Shown here in pieces: positions 33,637 to 42,662 of a DNA stretch of 64,000 nt. A model generated the notes under the pieces. The model was not told the DNA's origin, searched no databases, and saw nothing but the letters and a program-made list of their open reading frames with translations. This DNA is from Gemmatimonadota bacterium. Lineage in GTDB: Bacteria; Gemmatimonadota; Gemmatimonadetes; Longimicrobiales; Gaopeijiaceae. Positions within the stretch are counted from its first letter, which is position 1; each line of letters begins with the position of its first letter. The DNA is taken from positions 1 to 64,000 of the forward strand of contig JACZXQ010000017.1 in NCBI GenBank assembly GCA_022571515.1. Reading direction: 5' to 3'. The position numbers were made by a program, and so were the translations under genes.

Positions 33637-34329
33637 ATGCGCCCAACCGAGTGTGGAGTAATCGTAACGGCCGCCCTCGCTCCGTTTGCCTTGGCGTGTG
33701 GACTCTTCCCGGAGCCAGCGCAAGAGGAGGTGTTTCAGGAGGCTATCGTGGCCGCCTGGGTCGCCGAGGGGGCAACGTTCATGGGCAAGTACGGAACGGG
33801 ACCCATCGCTGTCGTGGCCGAAACGGGCGAGCGCGTTTGGTCCGTCGAGTACCCTGAAGACGGCGTCATTGGTGGTAACGCCACCGGACAGCTCCGAGTC
33901 ACGGAGCTGGCGGCCTATCCGATCTTCGCCGGGGAGGCGTTCGCTCGCCGCCTTCAGGAGAGTGCGCTCGAGGTGGACCGGCGGGGCGGTTTGACCCAAG
34001 AGGCCTGGCGGGCCGTGTCCAGAGGAGAGTTTGCGGCGATCGGCTACGTCCGCGCGGAGGTCACACGGTCCACCCGTCCAGGCCGCGAATCGGTCGAGCA
34101 GTACGCCGTGCTCCCCACCGCTTCGGAAGGGGTCGAAGCGTCGTGGGAGTTTCGCGATGGCACCCGCAGCATGACCTCGCTCTGGCGAGCGACTCACGGA
34201 TTCTACGACCGCATGATGATGAGCGACGACCGAGTCATGGAATGTGCCAAGAGCATTGATCCATCCTCGAATAGAGCGCTGTTCCTCGAATGCGCTACGA
34301 TGCTGCTGGAAGAAGAGTTCGGCGGCTGA
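33637..34329 (+). CDS. Predicted lipoprotein of unknown function
   Basis: 230 aa from ATG 33637. The N-terminus VIVTAALAPFALACG ends in a lipobox-like ALAC, so it may be lipidated at Cys about 21; the fit to the strict lipobox is imperfect. The body is acidic and mostly helical (AEVRAEVTRSTRPGRESVEQ-like), with no recognisable domain or catalytic motif. It lies between the cysteine hydrolase and the ornithine-cyclodeaminase gene in the same direction, 19 bp before the latter. Confidence 0.5.
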   Translation: MRPTECGVIVTAALAPFALACGLFPEPAQEEVFQEAIVAAWVAEGATFMGKYGTGPIAVVAETGERVWSVEYPEDGVIGGNATGQLRVTELAAYPIFAGEAFARRLQESALEVDRRGGLTQEAWRAVSRGEFAAIGYVRAEVTRSTRPGRESVEQYAVLPTASEGVEASWEFRDGTRSMTSLWRATHGFYDRMMMSDDRVMECAKSIDPSSNRALFLECATMLLEEEFGG

Positions 34330-34348
34330 GAGCCCGTAGGATCGAGTC

Positions 34349-35353
34349 ATGTCGACCGTAATCCTCACGCAGTCCGAGGTCCGCCGGCTCCTGCCCATGG
34401 ACGTGTGCATCGAGCTCATGGCGGAGGCGCTCGCAACCCTGGGTCGGGGAGACGCGATCAACCCCCTGCGGTCGGCGATGCGCGTGCCGGACATGGGCCT
34501 TCTAGGGATGATGCCGGGGTATCTCGGATCTCCGGCAGCGCTGGGGCTCAAGGTGGTCGCTGTATTCCCAAGGAATCACGGCACAGAGTTCGACTCTCAC
34601 CAAGGGCTCGTCACCCTCTTCGAGACGGAGCACGGCTTGCCCGTCGCGATCATGAATGCCAGTGAGATCACTGCCATCCGCACAGCTGCTGCGAGCGGTG
34701 TGGCCACCCGGTTGCTCGCGCGCGAAGACGCCCACGATCTGGCGATCATAGGATCGGGCGTTCAGGCCCGGACGCATCTGGAGGCCATGCTGGAGGTCCG
34801 TGAAGTGCGGCGCGTGCGGGTGTTCAGCCGCAACGAAGAGCGCCGGACCGCCTTTGCGGAGAGGGAGTCGGCCCGCCGTGGTGTTCCGGTCGAAGCGGTC
34901 GCTTCGGCCCGGGAGGCTGTGGAGGGCGCCGACCTGATCTGCACCACCACCTCGGCGCGAGAGCCCGTGCTCTTTGGCGACTGGATCGCTCCCGGCGCCC
35001 ACATCAACGCGGTGGGATCGAGCGTCCGCACGACACGCGAGTTGGACACGGCGGCGGTCGTGAGGTCGCGCCTGTTCGTCGATTCGCGGGAGTCCACCGT
35101 CAACGAGGCGGGAGACTTCCTCTTCCCCAGGGAGGAGGGCGCCATCGGCGACGCGCACATTCTGGGCGAGATCGGGGAACTCCTGTTGGGCCAGGTGGCC
35201 GGCCGCGCCTCGGACGACGAGATCACGCTCTTCAAGTCGCTGGGCCTGGCGGTCGAAGACCTGGCTTCCGCCCACTACGTGCTCGAACGCGCGCGCGCCG
35301 AAGGCGTCGGCGCCAGGGTAGAACTCGGAGGGCGCGTGGATGCGACCGATTGA
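34349..35353 (+). CDS. Ornithine cyclodeaminase/mu-crystallin family protein (EutC-like)
   Basis: 334 aa. AIIGSGVQARTHLEAML is the Rossmann NAD-binding loop, and EITAIRTAAASGVATRLLA the conserved substrate helix; LRSAMRVPD and GLKVVAVFP line the pocket. Members deaminate-cyclise ornithine or reduce imines. It overlaps the next gene, a threonine-dehydratase-like PLP enzyme, by 14 bases. The same pairing occurs as EutC-EutB in hydroxyectoine breakdown, but no ectoine hydrolase is present here, so the substrate stays open. Confidence 0.85.
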   Translation: MSTVILTQSEVRRLLPMDVCIELMAEALATLGRGDAINPLRSAMRVPDMGLLGMMPGYLGSPAALGLKVVAVFPRNHGTEFDSHQGLVTLFETEHGLPVAIMNASEITAIRTAAASGVATRLLAREDAHDLAIIGSGVQARTHLEAMLEVREVRRVRVFSRNEERRTAFAERESARRGVPVEAVASAREAVEGADLICTTTSAREPVLFGDWIAPGAHINAVGSSVRTTRELDTAAVVRSRLFVDSRESTVNEAGDFLFPREEGAIGDAHILGEIGELLLGQVAGRASDDEITLFKSLGLAVEDLASAHYVLERARAEGVGARVELGGRVDATD

Positions 35354-36302
35354 TCCAATTGATCTGACGGCGATCCGTGAGGCGCAGGGGCGCATCCGTG
35401 ACATCGCGCTGCGCACACCTCTGATTCGGCTGGATATCCCCGAAGCGCCGGCGGAGATCTATCTCAAGCTCGAAAACCTCCAGCCGATCGGGTCGTTCAA
35501 GCTGCGAGGTGCCGGCAACGCCATGGCGTTGGCCGGATCGGAGGCCCTTGCCCGGGGCGTGTACACGGCGAGTGCCGGCAACATGGCTCAAGGCGTGGCC
35601 TGGAATGCACGGCGCCTAGGGGTGCCGTGCCATGTGGTCGTACCGGACCATGCCCCGCAGAACAAACTCGACGCTATCGCCCGGTTGGGCGGAGAGGTGA
35701 TCCCGGTCCCGTTCGAGGATTGGTGGCGGGTGATCTTGGAGCACGAGTATCCCGGCATGGAGGGGTTCTTCGTCCATCCGGTGAGCGACCCGGCCGTGAT
35801 CGCCGGGAACGGCACGATCGGGCTCGAGATCCTCGAAGACCTGCCCGACGTGGACGCCGTGGTCGTGCCCTACGGCGGCGGAGGCCTCTCGTGCGGCATC
35901 GCCTCAGCCGTGAAGGCGCTCAAGCCTGACACGCTCGTATTCGCGGGTGAGGTGGAGACCGCGGCACCCTTCGCGGCTTCGCTTCGCGAGGGGTCACCGC
36001 AGGAGGTCGACCGGGTCCAGACCTTTGTGGACGGCATCGGCGGCAAGAGCGTCTTGCCCGAAATGTGGCCGCTGGCCAGCGGCCTTCTCGACGGGTCTCT
36101 CGTGATGCCGATTGCCGCGGTCGTCGACGCGATTCGGACTTTGGCGCTCCGGGCGCGTGTCATCGCCGAGGGCGCCGGGGCCACGTCGGTCGCCGCCGCC
36201 CTCGAGGGCAAGGCGGGCTCAGGGAAGGTGGTCTGCGTCGTGTCGGGAGGAAACATCGACACGGTCCATCTCGCGAAGATCCTGGAGGGTGGGAGCCCGT
36301 AA
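35340..36302 (+). CDS. PLP-dependent threonine/serine dehydratase family enzyme (EutB-like)
   Basis: 320 aa, without the C-terminal ACT regulatory domain of biosynthetic IlvA. NLQPIGSFKLRGAGNAM contains the Schiff-base lysine; TASAGNMAQGVAWNAR, PYGGGGLSCGIASA (phosphate loop) and CVVSGGNIDTVHL complete the fold-type II site. The enzyme is expected to deaminate a hydroxyl-amino acid to a 2-oxo acid. Overlap with the cyclodeaminase gene suggests joint translation. It converges with the minus-strand hydrolase gene across only 4 bp. Confidence 0.85.
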   Translation: MRPIDPIDLTAIREAQGRIRDIALRTPLIRLDIPEAPAEIYLKLENLQPIGSFKLRGAGNAMALAGSEALARGVYTASAGNMAQGVAWNARRLGVPCHVVVPDHAPQNKLDAIARLGGEVIPVPFEDWWRVILEHEYPGMEGFFVHPVSDPAVIAGNGTIGLEILEDLPDVDAVVVPYGGGGLSCGIASAVKALKPDTLVFAGEVETAAPFAASLREGSPQEVDRVQTFVDGIGGKSVLPEMWPLASGLLDGSLVMPIAAVVDAIRTLALRARVIAEGAGATSVAAALEGKAGSGKVVCVVSGGNIDTVHLAKILEGGSP

Positions 36303-36306
36303 CGGT

Positions 36307-38037
36307 CTAGGAGGCTCCAGAGCCTGGCTGAACGTACGGGCCCAACTGGTAGTTGGCTTCGAGGGTCACCAGCCTACCGTCACGCCAGACGGTCATCTCG
36401 TACGGGGCCGGCGTTTCCCTCAACTCCCTCAGCAGCCAATGGTGTAGGCCGGCCACTCCTCCCCGGTCGCGGAAGAACGGCTCGCCGCCCACGGACAACA
36501 GCAGATCACCGGCTTCGAGCCCGGCCGTGTGCACCGCGGATCCATCCGTGACGTCTGTCACGCGCAGGGCCACCTGCTCGGATACGAGCGCCGGCGCTCC
36601 CTCGGGAAGCGAAACTTCTTCTCCTTCGAAGCCCATGTCGGGGAATCGCTCCTCGAGCGCGCGCACGGCGTACATCTCCCAGAACGACAACTGCCCCTCG
36701 GGATGCTTTGGCGCCAAGGCCTCCCAAAGCCCTGCGGCCACCGGTGCGACGTTGGCCGAAACCGGGACTTCGACGGTGAGCCGTGCCGCGTAGACTCGAC
36801 GCTCGTCCTTCAGGAGCCTGGCCTCTTCGAGTGCCGTGCGGACCGACCGAGGGACGGTGCCCGAGAAGACACGGCGGCCGTTGATGGCCACGGTGAGGGG
36901 CTCGTCGAGGTCGATGAGCTCGTCATTGAGATAGAGGGTCAACTCACGAGCCCATCGCGCAGTGATGTCGATCCGCGTGGGTGACGAGACGCGGGCGTGC
37001 ACGAGCGCCTGACGTGTGTCCGCTTCGATCCAATGCACACGCCGCGCGACAGGCATGATCCCCGAGTGTGGCACGCGGAGAACCTCGCGGGGCGTTACGC
37101 GCCGGGGGCGGCTGTCCAGCCACCGCAGCACGTCGTCGTAGTGGTCCTGGAAGCCCTCGTGCGCCCGGTCGCTGAACTCTCTGTAGGTCAGGTCGTATCC
37201 GAACGCCGTCATGATGTTGCTCAAAGCACGGGGCCCACCGACCCCGCGGATGTTTTGGTCCTGTGACCCCTCCAGCACATAAGTCGGCACCCACTGGAGG
37301 TTCCGCAGCAGATGCTCCCGGGACTCGCCTTCGGTTGAAACAGGCACGATCGCCGAGAACCAGTCGGGGTGCGCGGCGGCGAAGCCGATGGAAAAATTCG
37401 ATCCGAGCGATATGCCCGTGGAGACGATCCTGTCCGGCGCCACGCTGTACCGCTCGCGCACTGCGTCTATGACTGCTCGCGCTTCCTCTGGGTGGAAGAT
37501 CTCGTAGGGCAGCCGGTCCTGGGTGCGTCCGTCGCGCGACACGGTGGAAACCATGGCCGGCGATGCCACGATCCAGCCGGCCTTCTCGGCCGCCTCGACC
37601 CAAACCTGGACCATGCGCTGCGCGCTTCGGACGGCGCCCTCCTCGCTTCCAGGCGGACCGCCGTGCATCGCGAACATGAGCGGCCACTGCGCGTCGGGCG
37701 TGTAACGGCTGGGCACGCGTACCCATACCGGAATCTCTCTACCTCCGGGCGCCGAAACGGTGAACGTGTCCACGGAGTCTCGCTCAGGGGCGAGCAGCGT
37801 CGTGGGCGTGGCCGGCCGGCCCCTCCTCATCAACTCGACGAGGTCGTGGATCTGCATCCTGCTGACGCCCACCAGGGTCGAATCAGACGCGAGCGTGGCG
37901 GCGGCTTTGTCGAAGTCCGCATGGGTAGCGGGCCAGAGGTACGAACGCACCAGATCTTCGGAGATCTGGGCTTGGGCTGCGAGCGGGGCGGCGAGGACCG
38001 CGCCGAGCGCTAGCAAGTTCTTGATTGAGCGAGTCAT
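36307..38037 (-). CDS. Secreted alpha/beta-hydrolase with C-terminal PDZ domain
   Basis: 576 aa from ATG 38037 (GAGGA nine bases upstream), with signal peptide SIKNLLALGAVLAAPLAAQA. Residues about 95-330 form an esterase/prolyl-oligopeptidase-like domain: FAMHGGPPGSEEG oxyanion loop, STGISLGSNFS nucleophile elbow (Ser in GxSxGS), and an acid/His pair near ALSNIMTAF and DRAHEGFQDHY. A second beta-rich region follows. The last 100 residues are a PDZ domain (HTAGLEAGDLLLSVGGEPF). This combination suggests a periplasmic hydrolase acting on a bound protein or peptide partner. Confidence 0.75.
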   Translation of the reverse strand: MTRSIKNLLALGAVLAAPLAAQAQISEDLVRSYLWPATHADFDKAAATLASDSTLVGVSRMQIHDLVELMRRGRPATPTTLLAPERDSVDTFTVSAPGGREIPVWVRVPSRYTPDAQWPLMFAMHGGPPGSEEGAVRSAQRMVQVWVEAAEKAGWIVASPAMVSTVSRDGRTQDRLPYEIFHPEEARAVIDAVRERYSVAPDRIVSTGISLGSNFSIGFAAAHPDWFSAIVPVSTEGESREHLLRNLQWVPTYVLEGSQDQNIRGVGGPRALSNIMTAFGYDLTYREFSDRAHEGFQDHYDDVLRWLDSRPRRVTPREVLRVPHSGIMPVARRVHWIEADTRQALVHARVSSPTRIDITARWARELTLYLNDELIDLDEPLTVAINGRRVFSGTVPRSVRTALEEARLLKDERRVYAARLTVEVPVSANVAPVAAGLWEALAPKHPEGQLSFWEMYAVRALEERFPDMGFEGEEVSLPEGAPALVSEQVALRVTDVTDGSAVHTAGLEAGDLLLSVGGEPFFRDRGGVAGLHHWLLRELRETPAPYEMTVWRDGRLVTLEANYQLGPYVQPGSGAS

Positions 38038-38120
38038 GCGCCAAGATTCCTCGGCGGGGAGGCAAGGCGCAAGGCAACTGCGCCCTGCGGCCGAATCTTC
38101 GTAAGGACCAGACTCCGCCC

Positions 38121-39551
38121 CTACGCTATGAACAACAGCACGTACACCACGGCCAACGCCAGATGCAGCGTGGCGAACGGCGCCGCCGCCTTCACGAACC
38201 CGACGAACGAGAGCGGCACGTCGTGCTTGTGCATGATCGTGACCGCGACCAGCGTGGAGGCCGACCCGATCGGTGTGATGTTGCCGCCGAGATTGGCCCC
38301 GAAGATCACCGCCCACCACAGGGGGTCCGTGGGCGGGCGCACGCCACCTCCGGCCATCGGGATGCCCTCGATGATCTTGGCCAACATGGCGGCCAGCGGG
38401 ATGTTGTCCGTGACCGAGCTGAAGGCCGCCGCCGACAGCAAGACGGCGGTAGTGCCGAGCCTGGGTCCCAGCGCGATCAAGGTCTCCACTCCGTGGCCGA
38501 TGAGCGCCAGCACCTGGGCGTGCTCCATCACCGAAATCACCACGAAGAGCGCGGCGAAGAACGCCAGCAAATCCCAGTCGATGGTGCGGTAGAACTCGTC
38601 CACCTCGTGCTTGTAGCGCACGAGCATCACAGCCGCGAAGGCCATGGCCACGAACCCCATCCCGAGCTCGTCCACATAGGGCATCACCGACGTAGTGGCG
38701 ATCGCCAGAATGAACAGCACGAGCATCGCCGCGCCGAACCAGAAGAAGCCGGTGCTCTCGATGCCGTCCCGCTCGTTGAAGCCCGCGACCAGCGCGCCTG
38801 CCTCCTCGATTTCTTCAGGTGTCTTGAGGCCACGGATGTCGAAGAGTTTCGCCCCCATCATGATGGTCACGACCGTGACCACGGCCACGAATGGGGCGGA
38901 CTTGAGGAAGAACGCGACGAAGCTGATTCCGGCCGCGGTGCCCACGATGATGTTGGGCACCGAGCTGATGAGCGTGAGGAGCCCGCCGATGTTCGTGAGC
39001 AACCCCTCGACCAGTAGGAAGCCCAGGAGTTTGTCGGAGCGCTCGAGCTTGCCGAGGGACACGGCGGAGAGCGACCCCACGATGATCATCGCGGTCACGT
39101 TGTTGAGCACGGCCGAAAAGACCACGGTCATGAGGCCGTAGTACCAGAGCAGCTTCACGGGGTCGCCGCCTGAGGCCTTGGTCAGCCGGATGGCGATCCA
39201 GGTGAATAGCCCGGAGCGGGACGTCACATCCACGAAGAGGCTGGCGCCGAGGATGATCGTGATCACGCCCCAGTCGATTGCCGGAATGTAGACCGGCATG
39301 TCCACCGGGTGCCCACCGATCGAGTAGGGGCCGTACGGGAGGGGCAGCAGCACCGCCCCCAACAGCAGGCTGACTATGGCGAACAGCCCCACGATCAAGG
39401 ATTTCTTGGCGTGTAGCTTCTCCTCGAGCGCGAGCGAGAGGATCATCGCGACCAGGATCATTGCGAAGAAGAGCGTCACCCCCAGCGACACTTCTGCAGC
39501 GTGCGCCACGTCCTGGACGGCGAGCACCATGAAGATCGACGGGAGGTTCAA
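38121..39551 (-). CDS. NhaD/ArsB-type ion transporter (SLC13 superfamily)
   Basis: 476 aa with about 12 hydrophobic segments. Two inverted-repeat motifs are recognisable: LNNVTAMIIVGSLSAVSLG in the first half and SSVTDNIPLAAMLAKIIEG with GANLGGNITPIGSASTLVAVT in the second, the pattern of ArsB/NhaD permeases. The most likely activity is Na+/H+ antiport; arsenite or carboxylate transport cannot be excluded. It begins 13 bp after the stop of the upstream Usp-like gene, so stress-linked ion homeostasis is a reasonable guess. Confidence 0.85.
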   Translation of the reverse strand: MNLPSIFMVLAVQDVAHAAEVSLGVTLFFAMILVAMILSLALEEKLHAKKSLIVGLFAIVSLLLGAVLLPLPYGPYSIGGHPVDMPVYIPAIDWGVITIILGASLFVDVTSRSGLFTWIAIRLTKASGGDPVKLLWYYGLMTVVFSAVLNNVTAMIIVGSLSAVSLGKLERSDKLLGFLLVEGLLTNIGGLLTLISSVPNIIVGTAAGISFVAFFLKSAPFVAVVTVVTIMMGAKLFDIRGLKTPEEIEEAGALVAGFNERDGIESTGFFWFGAAMLVLFILAIATTSVMPYVDELGMGFVAMAFAAVMLVRYKHEVDEFYRTIDWDLLAFFAALFVVISVMEHAQVLALIGHGVETLIALGPRLGTTAVLLSAAAFSSVTDNIPLAAMLAKIIEGIPMAGGGVRPPTDPLWWAVIFGANLGGNITPIGSASTLVAVTIMHKHDVPLSFVGFVKAAAPFATLHLALAVVYVLLFIA

Positions 39552-39564
39552 GGCAGGAGCCCGC

Positions 39565-40425
39565 TCACAGCATCAGGAGCGGTATGGACCTCAGCTCGAC
39601 CGCTAGCGGATAGGCGAGTCCGTGCATGGCGAGCTGATCCTCGTCCTTCGTGTTCATCACCAGGAGGTCGACCTCGCGTGCCTCGATCAAGCTGCGATAC
39701 TCCCGAATGCGGTGCCCGCGGGTGACGATCGACTCGACGCTCAACGAGGGCGTGCGCCTCGCCAGTCCCTCCCGGCACGACTCGATGAAGTCGGTCGGAT
39801 CCTTGAGCAGACGCGCTTGGATGTCCTTTCTGGCGGAATCCGTGTCGATGGTCTCGATCTTCGAGATGGCCTCCATGTAACGCTCGAACACATGGTCGTC
39901 CTCCACGTGGCCGAGGAGGAGCGTGCCGCCCTGTTCGGTGAACCGGGCCGCGTAGTTCACCAGCCGGTCGTCGCCCGTCATATGCCCGGTCACCGCCATC
40001 ACGGCTTTGGTGCGATGGCCCGTGAGCGCTCGGAGTTCCGGCCGCTCTGGATGCGGCATCACGAGGACCGGCGTTTTTGTGGCTTGAGTCAGGACGTCCA
40101 CGTACTCGCCGAGCGTGTAGGGCCAGCGCCAACTGTCGGAGTGGAGATGGCGATAGGTGCACACGAGCCCCGGCCTCTCCTTCTCGATCAACTCCAGGAG
40201 TTCGGGCACGGTGTCGAACTCGCCGCCGTGTACCGTCGTCCACCTGAGGTTCTCGCCCGCGTCGAGGGCACCGAGGAAGGCACGGACCCTCTCCCCGAAG
40301 TCGGCGGCCTCGTCCGGTGGTTGGTCCGAGACGATCATGACGGAGCCGATCTCCACCTCCTCGGGGTGGAAGATCGTGCGGGTGGCGGAGCGGAAGACGC
40401 TCTCGAACTGGTCGACTCTGGTCAT
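39565..40425 (-). CDS. Universal stress protein (UspA)-family protein
   Basis: 286 aa from ATG 40425 (the frame starts at 40476). It appears to hold two Usp-like halves: residues 1-135 with GSVMIVSD and TPVLVMPHPE, and 136-286 with KAVMAVTGHMTGDDRLVNYA and DLLVMNTKDEDQLAMHGLAYPLAVELRSIPLLML. No clear ATP-binding G-x2-G-x9-G(S/T) signature is seen, so it may not bind ATP. It is co-directional with the NhaD-like transporter. Confidence 0.7.
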   Translation of the reverse strand: MTRVDQFESVFRSATRTIFHPEEVEIGSVMIVSDQPPDEAADFGERVRAFLGALDAGENLRWTTVHGGEFDTVPELLELIEKERPGLVCTYRHLHSDSWRWPYTLGEYVDVLTQATKTPVLVMPHPERPELRALTGHRTKAVMAVTGHMTGDDRLVNYAARFTEQGGTLLLGHVEDDHVFERYMEAISKIETIDTDSARKDIQARLLKDPTDFIESCREGLARRTPSLSVESIVTRGHRIREYRSLIEAREVDLLVMNTKDEDQLAMHGLAYPLAVELRSIPLLML

Positions 40426-40523
40426 GGCCGGGAATCTGGCGCACCCTTCACCGGTTCGACAAGCGGCGCCCCCCACCCGATCTTGTCGAGATGCTCAGAG
40501 GTCCCCCGCTCAGGAAGTGCGCA

Positions 40524-42080
40524 ATGCAGGGTTTGGGAGTAAGCCGCGCCGTTGTCGTCTTGGCCCTTTCCGCCGCGGCCTGTGGCCCCACGGCACAACC
40601 CATCGACGTGGTCGAGTCGACGATCGCCCGGATCCAGGAGTCCATCAGCGACGGCCGTACGACGTGCCGGATGGTTGTGCAGACCTACCTGGACCGGATC
40701 GAGGTGTACGACGAGTCCACCGTGAACGCGATCACGGTCGTGAATCCCAACGCCCTCGCACGGGCTGACGAAATCGACGCGGCCGTGGCGGCCGGCGAGG
40801 AGCTCGGCCCACTCTTCTGTGTGCCCATGCTGGTGAAGGACAACTTCGACACGCACGACCTTCCGACGACGGGTGGCTCGATCGCCCTGATGGGAAGCCT
40901 GCCGCCCGACGATGCCTTCATGGTGCGGCGCATTCGGGAGGCCGACGCGGTCGTGATCGCCAAGACCAACATGGCCGAGTGGGCCTTCAGTCCCAGGCAG
41001 ACGGTAAGCTCGTCATACGACACGACGGCCAACGCATATGACCTCGAACGCGTACCGGCCGGGTCGAGCGGAGGCACGGCCTCGGGCGTCGCGGCCAGCT
41101 TCGCCGTGGCCGGGCTGGGGAGTGACACGGGAAACTCGATCCGGGGGCCGGCTTCCCATCTGGCGCTGGTGGGGATCCGCTCGACCATCGGTCTCACTAG
41201 CCGTGATGGGGTCATTCCGCTTTCGTTCGACCGTGACATCGCCGGGCCGATAGCGCGCACGGTCATCGACGCCGCGAAGATCTTCAACGTCGTCGCGGGA
41301 TACGACCCGGCCGACCCCTACACCGAGGCTGGGCGTGGCCGCAAGGAAGCGGACTATACGGAGGGCCTCGAGCCAAACGCCCTCCAGGGAGCGAGGATCG
41401 GCGTCCTCAGGTCGCTGGTGGACGGAGAGGACACGGACACTGCGGTGGCTCGGGTCTTCGAGCAGGCTGTGGCGGACTTGGTCCGCCTAGGCGCCGAAAT
41501 CGTCGATCCGTTCGACTTCGATGTGCAGGAGCAGCTTCGCCGGTCGGGAATGTTCTGTGGACGCTTTCGTTACGACATGCACGTGTACCTCCAGTCGCTC
41601 GGCGACGCCGCACCGATCAAGGATGTCATGGAGGTTCTCGAGACCGGTGAGTACTCCCCTTACGTCGAGCGCTCGTTGCGCCGGTACGCGAACTCGCCGC
41701 TCGACGTGCATCCGGCCGACGCCGACCCGCCCTGCCATGATTACCTGGAGAACGAGGGGCGCCAGGCCTACCTGTCGGACCTGGTGACGGCAATGGATCA
41801 GGCTCGCGTGGACGCGATCGTGTACCCGACGTGGAGGAATCCTCCGGCCCATATCGATCGCGCCCGGGAGGAGTACAAAGGAGACAACAGCCAGCTCGTG
41901 GCCCCGGCCACCGGCATGCCTGCCATCACCGTTCCGATGGGGTTCACCTACGGCAATCTGCCGGCGGGCCTACAGATTTTGGCACGCCCGTATGACGAAC
42001 TCCTCTTGTTCAAATACGCCTATGCCTACGAGCAAGGCACACATCACAGAAAGCCGCCCGAGGGCTTTCCTGCTCTTTGA
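40524..42080 (+). CDS. Secreted amidase-signature family enzyme (lipoprotein)
   Basis: 518 aa from ATG 40524 with AGGAAG upstream. The N-terminus VVVLALSAAACGPT is a lipoprotein signal with Cys about 20. The Ser-cisSer-Lys triad is intact: VPMLVKDNFDT (Lys), VPAGSSGGTASGVAASF (cis-Ser) and GSDTGNSIRGPASH (nucleophilic Ser; the usual second Gly is Asn). It hydrolyses amide bonds of an unknown substrate at the cell surface or in the periplasm. C-terminal PTWRNPPAH and GMPAITVPMGF are typical of the family. Confidence 0.9.
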   Translation: MQGLGVSRAVVVLALSAAACGPTAQPIDVVESTIARIQESISDGRTTCRMVVQTYLDRIEVYDESTVNAITVVNPNALARADEIDAAVAAGEELGPLFCVPMLVKDNFDTHDLPTTGGSIALMGSLPPDDAFMVRRIREADAVVIAKTNMAEWAFSPRQTVSSSYDTTANAYDLERVPAGSSGGTASGVAASFAVAGLGSDTGNSIRGPASHLALVGIRSTIGLTSRDGVIPLSFDRDIAGPIARTVIDAAKIFNVVAGYDPADPYTEAGRGRKEADYTEGLEPNALQGARIGVLRSLVDGEDTDTAVARVFEQAVADLVRLGAEIVDPFDFDVQEQLRRSGMFCGRFRYDMHVYLQSLGDAAPIKDVMEVLETGEYSPYVERSLRRYANSPLDVHPADADPPCHDYLENEGRQAYLSDLVTAMDQARVDAIVYPTWRNPPAHIDRAREEYKGDNSQLVAPATGMPAITVPMGFTYGNLPAGLQILARPYDELLLFKYAYAYEQGTHHRKPPEGFPAL

Positions 42081-42098
42081 GCGGGGGGACACACTCCA

Positions 42099-42647
42099 AT
42101 GCTGACACCACTCCAGCGCATGAAACTGGCGCGGTACTTCACGGTCTATGACGTCGACGACGACGGCTGCGTCGGGCTCCGCGATTTCGAGAGGGTCCTC
42201 GAAAACGTTCGTGTGCTGCACGGCCTCGTCGCCGGATCGCCGCGGGATCAGACCCTCAGCGAGGCGTTCCTGCAACGCTGGGAGGCCCTGAGAGAGTCGG
42301 CGGACACGAATCAAGACGGGAGCGTCGACCTTACCGAGTGGCTGGACTACTGGGGTGTCGTGATCGAGAACGACGATCGCTACGACTCAGAGGTCGCGTC
42401 CATCGCCTCGATGCTCTTCGGGATCTTCGATACAGATGGTGACGGCGTCATCGGCCCGGATGAGTTTTGCGACTATTACAACGTCTACGGTCTGAGCGCA
42501 GCGCTGGCCCGTCAGGTCTTTATGGACCTGGACGCGGACGGCGATGGAGCGATGAGCCTGCTGGAGTTCATGGACATGGTCCACCAATTCTTCCGCGGGG
42601 ACGACCCCCATGCTCCCGGCAACCGCCTGTTCGGACCCTACGAATAA
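42099..42647 (+). CDS. Four-EF-hand calcium-binding protein (calerythrin-like)
   Basis: 182 aa, no signal peptide. Four EF-hand loops are visible: DVDDDGCVGLRDF at about 18-30, DTNQDGSVDLTEW at 69-81, DTDGDGVIGPDEF at 111-123 and DADGDGAMSLLEF at 144-156. All have Asp at position 1 and a Glu, Asp or neighbouring residue at position 12. The layout and size match the sarcoplasmic/calerythrin calcium buffers otherwise described in actinomycetes. A cytosolic Ca2+ buffer or sensor is predicted. It starts 18 bp after the amidase gene. Confidence 0.88.
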   Translation: MLTPLQRMKLARYFTVYDVDDDGCVGLRDFERVLENVRVLHGLVAGSPRDQTLSEAFLQRWEALRESADTNQDGSVDLTEWLDYWGVVIENDDRYDSEVASIASMLFGIFDTDGDGVIGPDEFCDYYNVYGLSAALARQVFMDLDADGDGAMSLLEFMDMVHQFFRGDDPHAPGNRLFGPYE

Positions 42648-42662
42648 GAGGCTGTCGGGAGC

